DNA from: Syncephalastrum monosporum B8922
Lineage: Eukaryota; Mucoromycota; Mucoromycetes; Mucorales; Syncephalastraceae
Length of the DNA: 64,000 nt
Reading direction: 5' to 3'
NCBI GenBank assembly: GCA_000697355.1
Contig: JNEN01001205.1
Coordinates: 62,001-126,000, forward strand
This document shows, in pieces, positions 11,634 through 23,284 of this stretch. Within the stretch, counting starts at the first letter, position 1; each line of letters opens with the position of its first letter. The notes below the pieces were generated by a model. The model had not been told where the DNA came from, searched no databases, and saw only the letters and a list, made by a program, of their open reading frames with translations. The position numbers and the translations under genes are program-made.

Positions 11634-13095
11634 ATGGGTGGAAAACCATCCAAGCAACAGCAGCATCTTAATGCTGCTCACACAACAGAAAATATGAGTC
11701 CGCCCATATCGACGACGACTCAGACCGCATCAACACCAACGGTCGCGATCGATGGTCGTGTATATCACAATATCGAGTCTAGTTCATACTGTCTACCACG
11801 CGATGAGGACGAACAGGACCGGTTAAATTCGGTATGTTCCATTGGATCGAACCGACTCTTGGCAACTAACCCACACACTATGAAATTGTAACAGGAGCAC
11901 TTTGCAATTAAGGCCCTTTTCTCCAGGTACGACACATACACCAGCTTTTCGACTTGCAACCGATGTCCACCTCAACGGGATACATAAAACACTTGAGACA
12001 CAGTACGCTCAGTTACATTTCTTAGTAACATCTTGCCGCAGGTCGAATCCTCCCTTCCAGCGAACGCCAACATACTTGATATTGGATGCGGATCTGGTTC
12101 CTGGGTCATGGTAAATAAGGAACTGATTCTCTTGACCTGCATATGCCAACATCCCTACTTTTTTTATTCCCCTTCTCCCACAATTCGATTGATCGTCACG
12201 CGTCTTTGACCTTGTTACCGACGATGGTTCTCGTTATGTCTGACTCGTTCTCTTTTTCTTGCTATAGGAAATGGCGATTGAGCATCCCGATGCGCATGTG
12301 ACGGGCCTGGACATGGCCGACATGTTCCCGACCACCATCCGACCTGAAAACGTGACGTTCCAGCAACATAACCTCCTGGACGGCTTACCTTACGACGACA
12401 ACACGTTCGACTTTGTACATATGCGACAACTCATCGTTGCGTTACGCGCCTCGGAATGGCCCGCCATCTTGGTCGAGATCCGTCGGGTCCTTAAGCCAGG
12501 CGGACTTGTCCAGTTGATGGAATCTGATTTCACGGTCCGTATTCTTTCTTTTTTGTCTATCCATGGCACATGGTTTGTCTTACCCGAAACTTTAGGAAGG
12601 GGGCCAATCCCCATTGATCGATGCCGTTCTCACTACCCGTAAGTCAGCTACTCTCTGCGCTCTGTCTTCTGCTTTTCTGACCAACAATGGCTATGCAATC
12701 ATTCTTATTATGCAGTGCATAAAGCCATGCAGGACCGAGGCCAAGATATCGCGATTGCATCCAAACTCCATCAGCTCCTCGAGGACGCTCATTTCCATGA
12801 TATACACCAACAAACCCGTACATTCCAGTTTGGTAAGTCAAAGGAAGGAAAGAAGGAGAGCTAGAGAGGCACGGTGCTCACCGTAGGAGTAGGCAAAGAC
12901 GGTGACCCCATCGCAGGCGAAATGCTCTGGTCCTGGAAGGCCGCGATGCACTCACTCAAGCCCTTTTTGGCCCATCGACTCTTAAAAAACCCGGACGAGT
13001 ACAGTGCTGCCATCGACCGATACATTCAAGAATGCACCCTTTACAACTGGCATATGAAATTATGGGCCCTGTGCGCCCGGAAACCCATCGAGTAA
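11634..13095 (+). CDS. SAM-dependent methyltransferase 1, myristoylation-type N terminus
   Basis: Seven exons (11634-11831, 11895-11926, 12026-12110, 12268-12534, 12596-12638, 12716-12832, 12887-13095) give 316 residues. The class I fold is clear: motif I ANILDIGCGSGSWVM (Asp95 to Gly101), VTGLDMADMFPTTIRP for the acidic ribose-binding strand, NTFDFVHMRQLIVALR, and EIRRVLKPGGLVQLMESDF. It belongs to the broad UbiE/LaeA/trans-aconitate-type group; the substrate is unknown. The start is the first ATG in the frame and encodes MGGKPSK, fitting the N-myristoylation pattern (Gly2, Ser6), so membrane attachment is possible. The gene has a close structural paralog at 58896-60631 with identical lengths for three internal exons (32, 85 and 117 nt) and all intron positions shared. 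Confidence 0.9.
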
Positions 13096-13185
13096 CTCTA
13101 TACATGTTTTTTCCCATTGTATACGCCATGTGCATGGAGGGTGCCTTGCGTGTCTGCCCTTTGTATCTCTGGTGTGCATGTGTTT

Positions 13186-13218
<33 letters not shown>

Positions 13219-13900
13219 ATCATAATTTCTCTCTTCTCTCTTCTCTCTTCTTTTTGTGCGTGTGTTTGTGCGTGTGTATACGATTAGAAACCCTTTCTCC
13301 TTCCCCATCGCATCATGTCCCTTTCATTTACTTCATTTCTCTCTCTTTTCTTTTCCCTATACTTCGTGAGTAAAGAGCTGCGAAACATTTGTCTGTCTCT
13401 CTTTCCGACGGCCTTATTCTTTCTTTCTTTTTCTTCTTGCATGAAAGGAGATCGGTCTCTCACACTCCTCAATCTCCGAAAGACATATACTGGACATGCG
13501 TGCTTCTCTCACCTCCTTGATCTCTGGATAGAACCGAACGGTGCGATACATAGATTCATGCTACAGATGCTCTTAAGAGGACGCGCCCCTATTCTCGCAT
13601 CTTCTTTCTGTGCAACTTGTCCTGGATGACAAGTCCCTGTCAACGGCACTAGCTCCTATATTTGGACTTGCAGTAGAAATACATAATACATACACGGGAC
13701 ATTTATTATATTATTCGCTGTGAGGGGCAAATCCGTAATATAGATTTACAGTGTAAGTAGAAGGTCAAGTTTACATCGGTCATGGAAGGTGAAGGGGCAG
13801 TGAGGGGCGTATTCATAAAAAACAAAGACAGAGAAAGGAGAGGGGGTATCATGCTATGGACGCATCAGTTTTTACGTACTCGTTTGTTCTTTTCTTCTCC
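13096..13900. other. Convergent intergenic stretch with GT microsatellite
   Basis: This is the 3' flank of methyltransferase 1 and the 3' flank of the unknown minus-strand gene. It holds the GT repeat at 13189-13215 and T/C-rich blocks (13225-13255, 13315-13440). No gene seen. Confidence 0.5.
13189..13215. repeat. GT dinucleotide microsatellite
   Basis: About 13 GT units read directly, about 95 nt downstream of the methyltransferase 1 stop codon, probably in its 3' UTR or just past it. Confidence 0.9.
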
Positions 13901-14350
13901 TCATATCATCCAGTCTTCGAGTATCTCGGTTCCCAGAATCTCCCGGTTGCCATCCCGATATCTCAGCATCCATCGGCCGTCAGGTAATTTCATATAAAAG
14001 TTGGAGTAAGGGAATTCGTTGGGTTTGCAGTATGTCGGACTGTACGGAGGAATGACGAGCGGACCATCCTGCGGCTGCACGAGCACGCTTTCCGAGGACC
14101 GTTGGGCGAGCTTCATGCTGACGCTCGAAGGCGGTGGCGATGACGTATGGCTGAACTGCTCTTCGGAGAAGAGACTGGAAGGTTGGCGGGACGATGGAAA
14201 GCTGCTGCAATAGCTGCCGGCGTCATTCTTTGTTTTGGCACGACGATACAGCTGCGATAACCGCCGTGTCCACGAAAAACGGCCTATGGCTGGATCGGAA
14301 GTGGAAGAAGTCGCTGTACATCTTATCTTTGACGATTTGCGTTTCAGCAT
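13901..14350 (-). CDS. Unknown small basic protein with a proline/tyrosine-rich C-terminal motif
   Basis: An unspliced frame gives 149 residues from the first ATG (MLKRKSSKIR). A longer open frame reaches 14674 but only from a GTG, so it is not used. The N-terminal half is Lys/Arg/Ser-rich. The C-terminal third looks conserved by composition: PPYSPTYCKPNEFPYSNFYM followed by KLPDGRWMLRYRDGNREIL and a terminal EDWMI. I do not recognise the family and assign no function. No signal peptide or membrane segment is visible. Downstream it converges on methyltransferase 1. Confidence 0.6.
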   Translation of the reverse strand: MLKRKSSKIRCTATSSTSDPAIGRFSWTRRLSQLYRRAKTKNDAGSYCSSFPSSRQPSSLFSEEQFSHTSSPPPSSVSMKLAQRSSESVLVQPQDGPLVIPPYSPTYCKPNEFPYSNFYMKLPDGRWMLRYRDGNREILGTEILEDWMI

Positions 14351-17300
14351 ATAAGAGTATCGTATGAACAAAGAAGAAAAATGAACTGAGACGGTGTACG
14401 AGAAAGAAGAGAAAAGGAGGAATCGGGTGGAAAGGGCAAAAGTGAATAAAAGAAACGATGAAATCTGCGCAGTTTGTGGAAGGGGTGAAGCCAATCGGCC
14501 CGGTCTATCTTTATATATGTGTATGTGTCCTTGTGTTATGTGTGGTGCTTGCGTGCTTGCGGGTGCGCGTTGTGTCCATATGCGTATGTGTGTATATGCG
14601 GGCGGCGCAAATTTTTGAGTTGGGTACGTTTTTGGTCCAATCAAAAGGGGCTTAGCCGTAGCACTTGACACCACGCCAATTTCTATACACAGCGCTCGGA
14701 TTCATGGGCGCGCGAACTTTGCTCGGACCATTTCCCGGCCCATACATCCCGCGGTGAAACCGTCGAAGCTTCATTTTATTCCAGCCATGGCTGTTTATTT
14801 CTGATAGCGCTTATCGTCTTTGCGATGGCTTCATTCTGCCGCAAAATGACTATAAGGCGCAACAGTATATGGTTGCGGTTCCCCCCTTTTTTTCTTGCCC
14901 TTCCCCTCCCATCACTTCATACTCCTTGAAACGAAAAAGTAAGCCACTCGCTCTTGCGTTCTCATGTAGATCATCATCCTGCTTTGGATATTTATCTATT
15001 GTTGTCGTCATCGTGTCATACGCACAAACCGCAGAGGAAGATAGTGATGACACACCGTGAAGCACGAAAAGAAAGCGGATATGCAGTTCATTCCGAAATC
15101 AGACGTGCCAAATGCCATTTATATGATGATATAATGCTAAATAGCTCCTCCATGCTGTTGCTCTAAAACTATGCAAGGTGCACTGGTCAATTCCTCGCGA
15201 AGAAATAAAAGGAAAGTCAGATGTTGGCTTACGTGCATCTACTATGCACGTTGGAACAATGCACGGAAACATCCTTTCGCATGGAAGTTATCCCGTCACG
15301 AAAAAAGAAGACACTGAACAGATAATTCCTACCTAATGGGACAATTGGCACCCATCGCTCACGCGTTACGCACTATCGCAAGATTGGGCTTTCTCGCTTT
15401 CTGGAATGTGATGGCATTTGACCGTTTTTTTTTCTTTTCGCTTTTTTCTTAATTCTTTTTTGCACAGCTGATTGAAGTGGGCCGGTCTAAGAATTGGCAA
15501 GTATTGAAACTGGCGTGTAGCGTGCATCTTTTGCATGAGGACTTTCATATTTTGATTATTTTGGATGTTAAGAACTTTCAACGGATTTAAGCGTAAAATA
15601 CGGAAAGCATCTGTAACCCAGTGTATTACCGAATCAGGGCGAGTACTACACGATATTAGGTGGAGGGGGAGACAGGATGCTGTTAGACTAGCTCACCTTC
15701 ACATTGATCTGGATACGTATGTGCATATGACGATGAAGACAAGGGGTTTAGCAAGGAGGTCAGATTACATATTTAGCAAGCCATCAGTATCTTACAATGA
15801 AACGACACCATGAGGGTTCGCAGATTTCTTTTTAAAGTGGTCGAACCTTCCATGTGGAAGTATAACCAACGATAAGAATTTTCTGAACTAACCGCGCTTT
15901 GGTATTATTCGCCCTGCAGTCGACATGATGCGTATCCAAAATATATTTGACAGCCCTTACTCTGTTTGTATTTGTGCGCACTGCAAAAGGAAGGTCACGA
16001 CAGTTGGGTGCTTGAAATAGCACTGCATCGTTCTCACATCTGCAACGCACTGCATTTCCTAAAATAGCGCTAGTAGTATGAACATCTGTCTGTTGAATCA
16101 ATCGCATCCTAATTGCCCACCCCTGTGATGTAGAGAAGTCAAGAAGCTAGCCTGGAAGAACAGCAAGACATCACTGGGCGCCTGAAGAAGCGGACGGCAC
16201 GGAACACAGAAAAAAAAAAAACAATATAAGCTTCGTCGCCATAAACGGATGATAGCGCACTTCTCTGATTGCCAGCTACTGCAAGCCTGAATAGCCGAAT
16301 ATGGGAAAGGAAACTGGATCGACATGAAACAGGGATCGACAGAGACAAGAAAAAGAAGGTTTTGGCGCAGTTCAGAGTGTTTTGGTTTGTACGCCCATTG
16401 ATTTTTACTGAAAAGAGAATAAATCCTGGGGACGCGCGCGGTGCATTGCTGCGCACGTCAAAGCCTCGTCTTTCGGGAGTATAACTGCGCGGGGATGCGG
16501 GTTGGAAAGGTGGGAGCGAAGTGTTGATTGCTTATAGAATGCGACTTGCTATGGAACGTAATACTCGTCAGTGTAGCTCATTGGGCCATACAATGTTTCC
16601 TGAAACGTCTCTTTTGCTAAACTGAGTGCATACTATTACAGAGGACCAATATGAAGAAAATATGCAGTTGAAGAGGCATGTTATGCAGCGCCATGCTTGA
16701 TGCTCACATGCTATGTAAAAAATGTGCACTACAGCTAGCTTTTCTTGGCTCGGAGCATGCTTGCAACAAGATCTAGATGAAATGACCGATATTTGACCTA
16801 CGCCTTTTTTCTTGCTATGTGCAGACGTATGCTGAAGCTACATACACTAGATGTGCTTGGGATAACTCCTGCATGTCTATGAAAAGAACGCACTCGTGCA
16901 CACGATACAGGATTCACATTCAGTTGAGAACTCAAAATAGATGTCTGAGCTTCAAATGACACCATTATCACCATCTCTCTCACTGCAGGTCAATCATGCG
17001 TACATGCGAGGATGCTAATACATGTCAGAAGCCGCGCAGACAAGTTGTACGCTCGGCAGATCAAAAAGCATAAATCAGACGAAATATACAGGAACTTGCC
17101 TGGATTCTAGAAATTGCCTGCTGCTGATTTACAGTGCCCTGTCCCATGCACGACTCAGAAGACGACAGCAAACTGCAGCCGACGGATCGAATTATTAACA
17201 GCCTAGCACGCATCACAACTATGTTTACTGATTTCAATTCCACATTAGTAGACGAGTAAAATATTCACTAGCGGATGCTATGTTCTAATAGGTCCTGCTA

Positions 17301-19140
17301 CACATCGAGTTTGCGGGGATGCGGTTTCGAAACGGCCAACTAGACAACTTATACAAAGTGGATTAGTTGGTTGCCAGACTATGCTGGAAAGTGATTGTAA
17401 AGCCAATTGTAGCGTTGACCATTATTCGCAACTGCTTCACTCATACCGTCTTGTTGAAAAAATAACGATGAGAGCCGTGACGACACTAACGAGCAACAGA
17501 CTGGTTATAAGGTGGAAAGTTCTACCGATGAAAACCTGATTATCATATACACAGGTGCTCTTCAAGAATGGGCATCGATTACAGTCCCTCACACGAGCAC
17601 GACCTTGCAGAAATATCGGATAAAGAGTCAGTTGTAGAGCAGATCGTGTCAACCACGTTTGCTGGAGAAGCAGAGGAGGTGGGGGTGGAGGGGGGTGTTG
17701 AGGAGGACTTCGCCGATTCGCAGCCAGCGGTCCGGATACAATAACGGATTGCAAAGCTCCAAAATATTCTCGACTACAGGTAAAGGTACTATTTCAATTT
17801 CACCATGGCCCCTCCGTGGTCAAGTCGACCTATAGTATAGTCGCGAATTCGCAGGTGTACCATAGTGTCCATCGGATCCTCGTTCCATACGATGCGCGCT
17901 TCAAAGCTCACATAGTCACAGGAACTGTCGCGCGAAATGATTTAACTGATTGCATACAGTGTCCAGAACATGTACCCCTGAAATACTGTATTGCCCCGTA
18001 TGAAAAGCAGACTATCAAATATAGATCAGACATCTGGCTCCTGAGAGCGCGTAATCGAGCCTAGCTTGCCGTATTAGCCATTGTAAGTTTGCCACATTGA
18101 TAAGAGCGCGACCTACAGATATAGGTCGGTGCGTCGACGGTCCACCGCAATGGTTATTGATGTGTAGTGAGTGTTTCAGCATTCGGGAGTTCTTCGGGTT
18201 ATACAATGAAGTGCATTTAATTAAAAAGGTTTCTTTTGTTCTGATCAATCTCAACGTTTTCTAGTATTGCCTTCCATGTTGTCTCCACGTGTGTTAGAAT
18301 GTCGATTGGATGCCATGGTGTCACTGATCTCGGCAGGTGCTATTCCCAGCCTAATACATACGAGATAATGAATTTGACACCGACGTTTTTAGATTAAAGA
18401 TATAGATATAATGGTTTCATCAAATACTTATTTACCATTAGCATACAATGCACCACATACATTGCGAAGCCTTCACCAGCTTCGGGAGCAGTAATAATGA
18501 CTCGGACATCAAGTGTATGCTGTTAAACGCAATCGAACTGTCACTCTTGGACGAAGCGAAGCGAGTTTCACAGCCGTGCATAGAATAATCACGTCCAGTA
18601 ACTTAACCCCACACGCGAATCCTGCCCACCCAGGGAAAGATTCTATCGTCCTACTATCGGATCGTGTAGCTTACTATCTCTGATTTTTAATGGGAGATCA
18701 ATACGCAACCAATGTCTTGCTTGACAACTGCCTCTTTTCCTGCTATCAAAAAGTGAGAGTACCAAATCTTTCTCGCTTGAATTTGCGGATTTCGTCTATC
18801 AGGATATAGAGAACGCAGATAAAATTCTTGCTATCTGACACCGTTCCTGCGAAACACCTATGGCATCAGCACCCTTTCAGACTGTCTTTCTTTCCCATCG
18901 ATAAACGTGAACCATTTGATAGCATAGTAGGCCAATGAATTCTCTGAAACGCGAACGGTACCTGACGTCAATCTTCATCAAAGTCTTTTTTTCCTGCGTT
19001 CTTTTTCCCATTGGCAGACGCGCTTCATGTTATCGCATGAAAGTCCATCGATAAGAATATGTCTCATTAAAAGACGACTGTTTTTCTCCCACGTCTACTT
19101 TTTTTCTTCTTTTCCTTTGTTCTCTTCCAAGTCTTCCGGA
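14351..19140. other. Gene desert, left part
   Basis: About 4.8 kb in which no gene family was recognised on either strand. Open frames stay near 100 codons or below, mostly lack an ATG and lack paired splice signals. Local features are T/A homopolymer runs and a small perfect inverted repeat at 18109-18128 (CGACCTA, six-base loop, TAGGTCG). No terminal repeats, reverse transcriptase or transposase motifs were found, so a degenerate mobile element can be neither shown nor excluded. Confidence 0.45.
18109..18128. repeat. Short perfect inverted repeat
   Basis: CGACCTA, a CAGATA loop and TAGGTCG form a 7-bp hairpin in the gene desert. It has no nearby T-run or gene end, so no function is assigned. 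Confidence 0.5.
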
Positions 19141-19316
19141 GTGAGTACAGCTATACAAAGCTCATGACGAGAAGCATAAGCTAACAAGATTTATACGGAC
19201 AGAATGAGTTCTCAGCAAATCCCTCTGCCACTGGTCGCTCGTCCATGCACCGGTGTGCACCATAGTAAGTCGTCGCGTCAAAAGCACATCATTATGAACA
19301 TCTTTAACCTTCATTC

Positions 19317-19324
19317 TATATAAA
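19317..19324 (+). promoter_or_regulatory. TATA-box-like element
   Basis: TATATAAA followed about 25-40 nt later by a C/T-rich initiator-like stretch (19345-19420), then by strong splice signals. It is the best promoter candidate for the cryptic spliced locus at 19536-19893; alternatively it is chance in AT-rich DNA. Confidence 0.3.
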
Positions 19325-19535
19325 CATAGCTTGCTGCCCTGCGCCTCTCTCTTCTCTTGTCTTCTTCTCCGTCTGCGCCCTCTTCTGTCTTCCCGCTTAC
19401 GCCTCTCCTCTTTTTTTTTTTCGGGTAAGTGAAACAAATAACATTGCCAAACCCCTGTTTATTAATCCGTTCACATTGCGCCTCTCAACAGACTAAAACA
19501 TCTCACTGCCCACCATTTGGCTTCGCGCCTATACA

Positions 19536-19893
19536 ATGGTAAGTTCTGCTGGAAACAAAAAAAGACAAATGTTGTTGAATACTGTGGTTTCTTCATCAGA
19601 TCCGTGGATAAAATTTATTAAATAAATTTTTTTGCTGCTGTCTTTGTTCGCCGATATGCTCTCAGATATGCATTTCCTGCTTAAATCTGGTAAATGATGG
19701 TGTGTGCGCGAACATACACGGCAATTACCTGGCCGCCTTCCGGGACGTATTCCATGCAACAAAGCGAGAAACAGGTTATGAAAAAAAAAATTTTTTAAAA
19801 AAAAGCCAAGGAAGATGGTACTTAGTCGAGATTACTTATGTTAGCAGTTCTCTTAATAGAGGAATCAAATATACATTAGCGGATAGCGTTTAG
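19536..19893 (+). CDS. Candidate small spliced gene in the gene desert (speculative)
   Basis: Three near-consensus donors lie within 280 nt: GTAAGT at about 19264, 19427 and 19539. Plausible acceptors precede each interval (ACATAG near 19329, CTCAACAG at 19490, CTCTCAG at 19665). The last donor directly follows an ATG (19536-19538), and splicing to 19666 opens a 76-residue frame ending at 19893, starting MICISCLNLVNDGVC. A very short first coding exon is not unusual here: the septin gene begins with 9 nt. The product has no recognised family, and the putative 127-nt intron is longer than average. It could equally be a spliced non-coding RNA. A further GTGAGT donor at 19141 with a CTAAC branch-like site before 19188 suggests an upstream 5' exon. 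Confidence 0.25.
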
Positions 19894-20554
19894 AGGAGCA
19901 TACATACCTTATGGTGAACAGAAAAATACACAAATGACTGGGATACTCATGAGACAAGATTATTTGGCCGACGAATGTGGTATGCGAAGAAGAACATAAA
20001 AGCTGCTCGGCTCGCAGCAACATGACCGGCAAAGCACAGCGGTCTGAAGATAAGAGATCAACACGCAGCATAGTACGACAACGTGCGATTTTCTCTTTTA
20101 ACCTACTTTGACCAGGATCATTATTTGCAGACATGCGAATTATGCAGAGTAATGGCGCACTCTGCTGCAAACTTGCGCTATCAGAAGAAACGGAATTGAG
20201 GCCGAGCAAGGGCTCCCGGGAGCAAGTTTTTCATTTATCTGTCAATTCCCTAGATGTGTTTGCCGTTTCGGTTAAAATTCTATCAATAAAAGAAACACGA
20301 CATCATGGGATTCGTAGTATTCTCAAGTACCCTCGAGAGCTAATAACCGCATCGTATACCTGAGTTATGAATCCTCTTATGTTCTCTGTCATCTGTGCGG
20401 TGATATGCATGGGGATTACAGTCTTTCCGGTTTTTTTTTTTCTGTGGACTCCGCGTCGTAACGCAAAATGGCGGGTTTAAACTTGCGGATTTTTATTTGC
20501 CTTCGAGCCTCTTCTTTCTCAGCAAAGACGATACAAAAGATACTGGACTGAAAA
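19894..20554. other. Gene desert, right part
   Basis: About 660 nt upstream of the zinc-finger gene, including its presumed promoter. No gene or repeat was recognised apart from a T-run at 20432-20442. Confidence 0.45.
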
Positions 20555-23015
20555 ATGTCAGTGAAGACGCGAGTGTGTGATGAGACAAAGCCAGCCAAAG
20601 TGAAGAGAGGCGCGAAGAAATCCGCTGGAAAGCCATCTTCCTCGGCAACAGTTAGCTCACATGTTTTGCACTTCGAGGAAAATGATCCGCTACGATATTA
20701 CATGACGGGCTTCTACACTAGTCGTGGAGTGGTCAACAACGGCGAATACGGCGAACGCAAGGACATAACACTCGGGAATTTCCCTTTTCTCCACCATCTG
20801 TTCGAACGATGTGGCATATCGCAACCAAATCTGGAGTACGTTGTGGAAGAAACACGAAGGAGCTTGGCTTAAACGATTGTATCAGATTTACGGTGAACAA
20901 AAACAGCATACCCAAATATCGAGGTGGATACCAAGGAAACACCTACTGTCGCTTTACAGAAGATAAGACTAGCGCCTCCATATTCAGCCCCGCTCTGCCG
21001 GTGACGACAACAAGTTACTCGGATCATCATCGATTGCAGAGCTTCTTTCCAAACGTCGATCAAGAGCCCTACTCGACGTGGTTCCATCTTTTCTTCCTTG
21101 GTCTCCTTAGCTCGAATGGTTACCTGATCTATCAGTTCGGGGGTGCTCCCGGCCGAGTGCTTGTGCGCTTTACATCATGGCAAGTTCGACACCGCGACAA
21201 TGATTTCCTCCTCTGGGTCCAGAAGAAGGCGAACGTCTTGGGGTACCGCGTAAGTATTCGGCAACCGCCCCGTTACACCAGGCAGTACGTGTTGGTGGTC
21301 GGGTCAACGGCTGGAAACAAGGCAGCCTTCCGACACGGCATGTCTCTACTACGTAAATACAAGATACCCATCCATGGAAACCTCGCGGTTATAGAACGCG
21401 CCTCGTACGAAGTCATCAGCACCAATGACCTGCCGCAAAGGAAGCTCTCTTTTGTCGAATACGTTGGCAAATGTATTGACGATCCCGTTGCTCGTGTCGT
21501 GGCCCAGTAAGATCTGTGCAGCGTTGCAAACACCTTCACTGACAGACACTCAATAGAGATACTTACCCATTGAACCTTTATATGCTAAATGCTTTGCTCT
21601 GCTATGTCGGCTATAGCAAAACAGGTCTTCACAGTATAAACGACTTTGACCTTCAATCGTTCGTTGACTACATGCGTGCGTCTGCCAAAAAACCCGAATG
21701 CATAAAGAACTACCTGCTACTCCGCTATTGGCGTAATTGTGAATCCCGCGTCATTATCAACGGACAGATTGCCGATATCAGCTATAAACAGGTATAATGC
21801 ATCCATTGGTGATACAATACACAGATGTTATCAACTCATACTGATGTGTATTACGACTAGTCGTTTACCGTTAAATGTCCTGTTTGCGCGCAGACGCTCA
21901 TAAATGGAAGTGTACGCAAACGACACATGCTAGTCCACAAGGTACTCTTCGAATGATGACATCGTATGTAGCTCAACAAGTATACCACTCGTCCAGACAT
22001 TTCCAGCCAAGTGTGACTATCTTGATGATTGCAACGTGGTGTGCCACAACGTCAGTCAGTGGCTGCAACACGGGCAGTTGCACGCAAATATGAAGGTATG
22101 CGAAGGACGCCTTCCACTTTCATAGAAAATCATTCTAAGGTGTCTGCGATCTTGTCAGTATCCTTGGAGGTGTGCGCAGGAGAATTGTGGAGCGAAGTTT
22201 GAAGTCAAGCACCAACTTACCAGTCATTACAACGAGGTCCACGGTGAATATGACAGCGGTCAGGTAATAAGAAAGCTCGTCAAATTTCAACCTGAGTCGC
22301 TCAAAAGTATCTTCTATCTGTATCCCAAGGCTCCTATCATGTGCCCTTATATCGGCTGCAACAGATCTTTCAAGTCAAGAGATCTACAAATAGATCATGT
22401 GTTTTTGGCACACAAGCCGCCGCACAAGGTAGTAAAGAGGTATGAAGAAAGAGAATAACTACTAATGTGCGCCATAAAAGGACAAGGAAAACGTTTGCGC
22501 TTTTCCCGATTGCGGCAAAGAGTTTAAGTATCATTACAACCTGTGGACCCATGTAAGAAACAAGCATTTACCGAAGCAGGTTTGTTGCGTTGAGATGTGA
22601 ACGATACGTACGTGGTGCTCATATTTTCTGTAGAACACAGAAATAAAGTGCGAAGCTGAGGGCTGCGCCGGAACCTTTGTAGACAAGCTAAGTTACAGCT
22701 GTCATTTCAGGAAGTTCCACCCCGAGAGTTTGGTATGCACTTGTCATGCTGGAATATACTTCGGCTGACGATATTCATAGGTAACCTGTGACATGTGCTT
22801 TGCCGTCAAAGCTTGTCCATTAATGGTGAAAGAGCACAAGCGGCGATTTCATAATCCTGTAAGTCCAGGCAATACCAGACAAAGACAGTGCTAATTTGAT
22901 ATTGTTTCAGCTCAATATTTACGTCTGCACACACTGCTTAAAGAGATACTCATCAAAGCCGGCGTTAAAGTTGCATCAGCACAATGTCTGCCACTCGGCG
23001 AAGCAAACAGAATGA
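20555..23015 (+). CDS. Eight-finger C2H2 zinc-finger protein with an unknown N-terminal domain
   Basis: Ten exons (20555-20835, 20886-21506, 21557-21791, 21861-21941, 21997-22095, 22159-22428, 22481-22579, 22634-22732, 22781-22858, 22911-23015) join in frame to 655 residues. The first 380 residues (basic N terminus, then a dense globular-looking region with FHLFFLGLLSSNGYLIYQF and LNLYMLNALLCYVGY) match no family I know. The rest holds eight Cys2His2 units, for example CPVCAQTLINGS...HMLVH, CAFPDCGKEFKYHYNLWTH and CDMCFAVKACPLMVKEH. Exons 4-10 are all symmetric phase 0 and encode one finger each (exon 6 two). Finger spacing is irregular and linkers are not the TGEKP type, so DNA, RNA or protein binding are all possible. 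The final stop overlaps no other gene. It sits alone beside a 6-kb desert. Confidence 0.8.
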
Positions 23016-23284
23016 TGAGTGTCACGCTCACCATCTCCTTCATTATCAGTCGATGGTGTTGTAAAATATATAAATACTTCGTACAGAAGGATTTGAGAGT
23101 TGCTTTGCCTGGAAGGCTTTGTGTATCTTCTGTTGGGATGTTCATGCCAGGTAAATATAGCACAGTCAGACGTTGATATATCGACGCGTTTGCCGCCTAC
23201 AGAAGTCAAAAAACGCAAATAGAGATATTTGACACATACGTCGCGCTCTATAACTTTTATAACTTTGCTTTTTTTTTTTTTGAC

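Noticed and set aside
14351..14674. N-terminal extension of the unknown gene at 13901-14350
   Set aside because: The extension starts only with GTG and reads as low-complexity promoter DNA; the first ATG is at 14350.
15832..16107. 91-codon minus-strand ATG frame in the desert
   Set aside because: Reads somewhat protein-like but has no recognised motif and no paired introns; insufficient support.
17437..17754. 105-codon minus-strand frame with a proline run and a hydrophobic tail
   Set aside because: Begins at TTG, no supporting splice sites or promoter, and the proline run is the shadow of a G-rich repeat.
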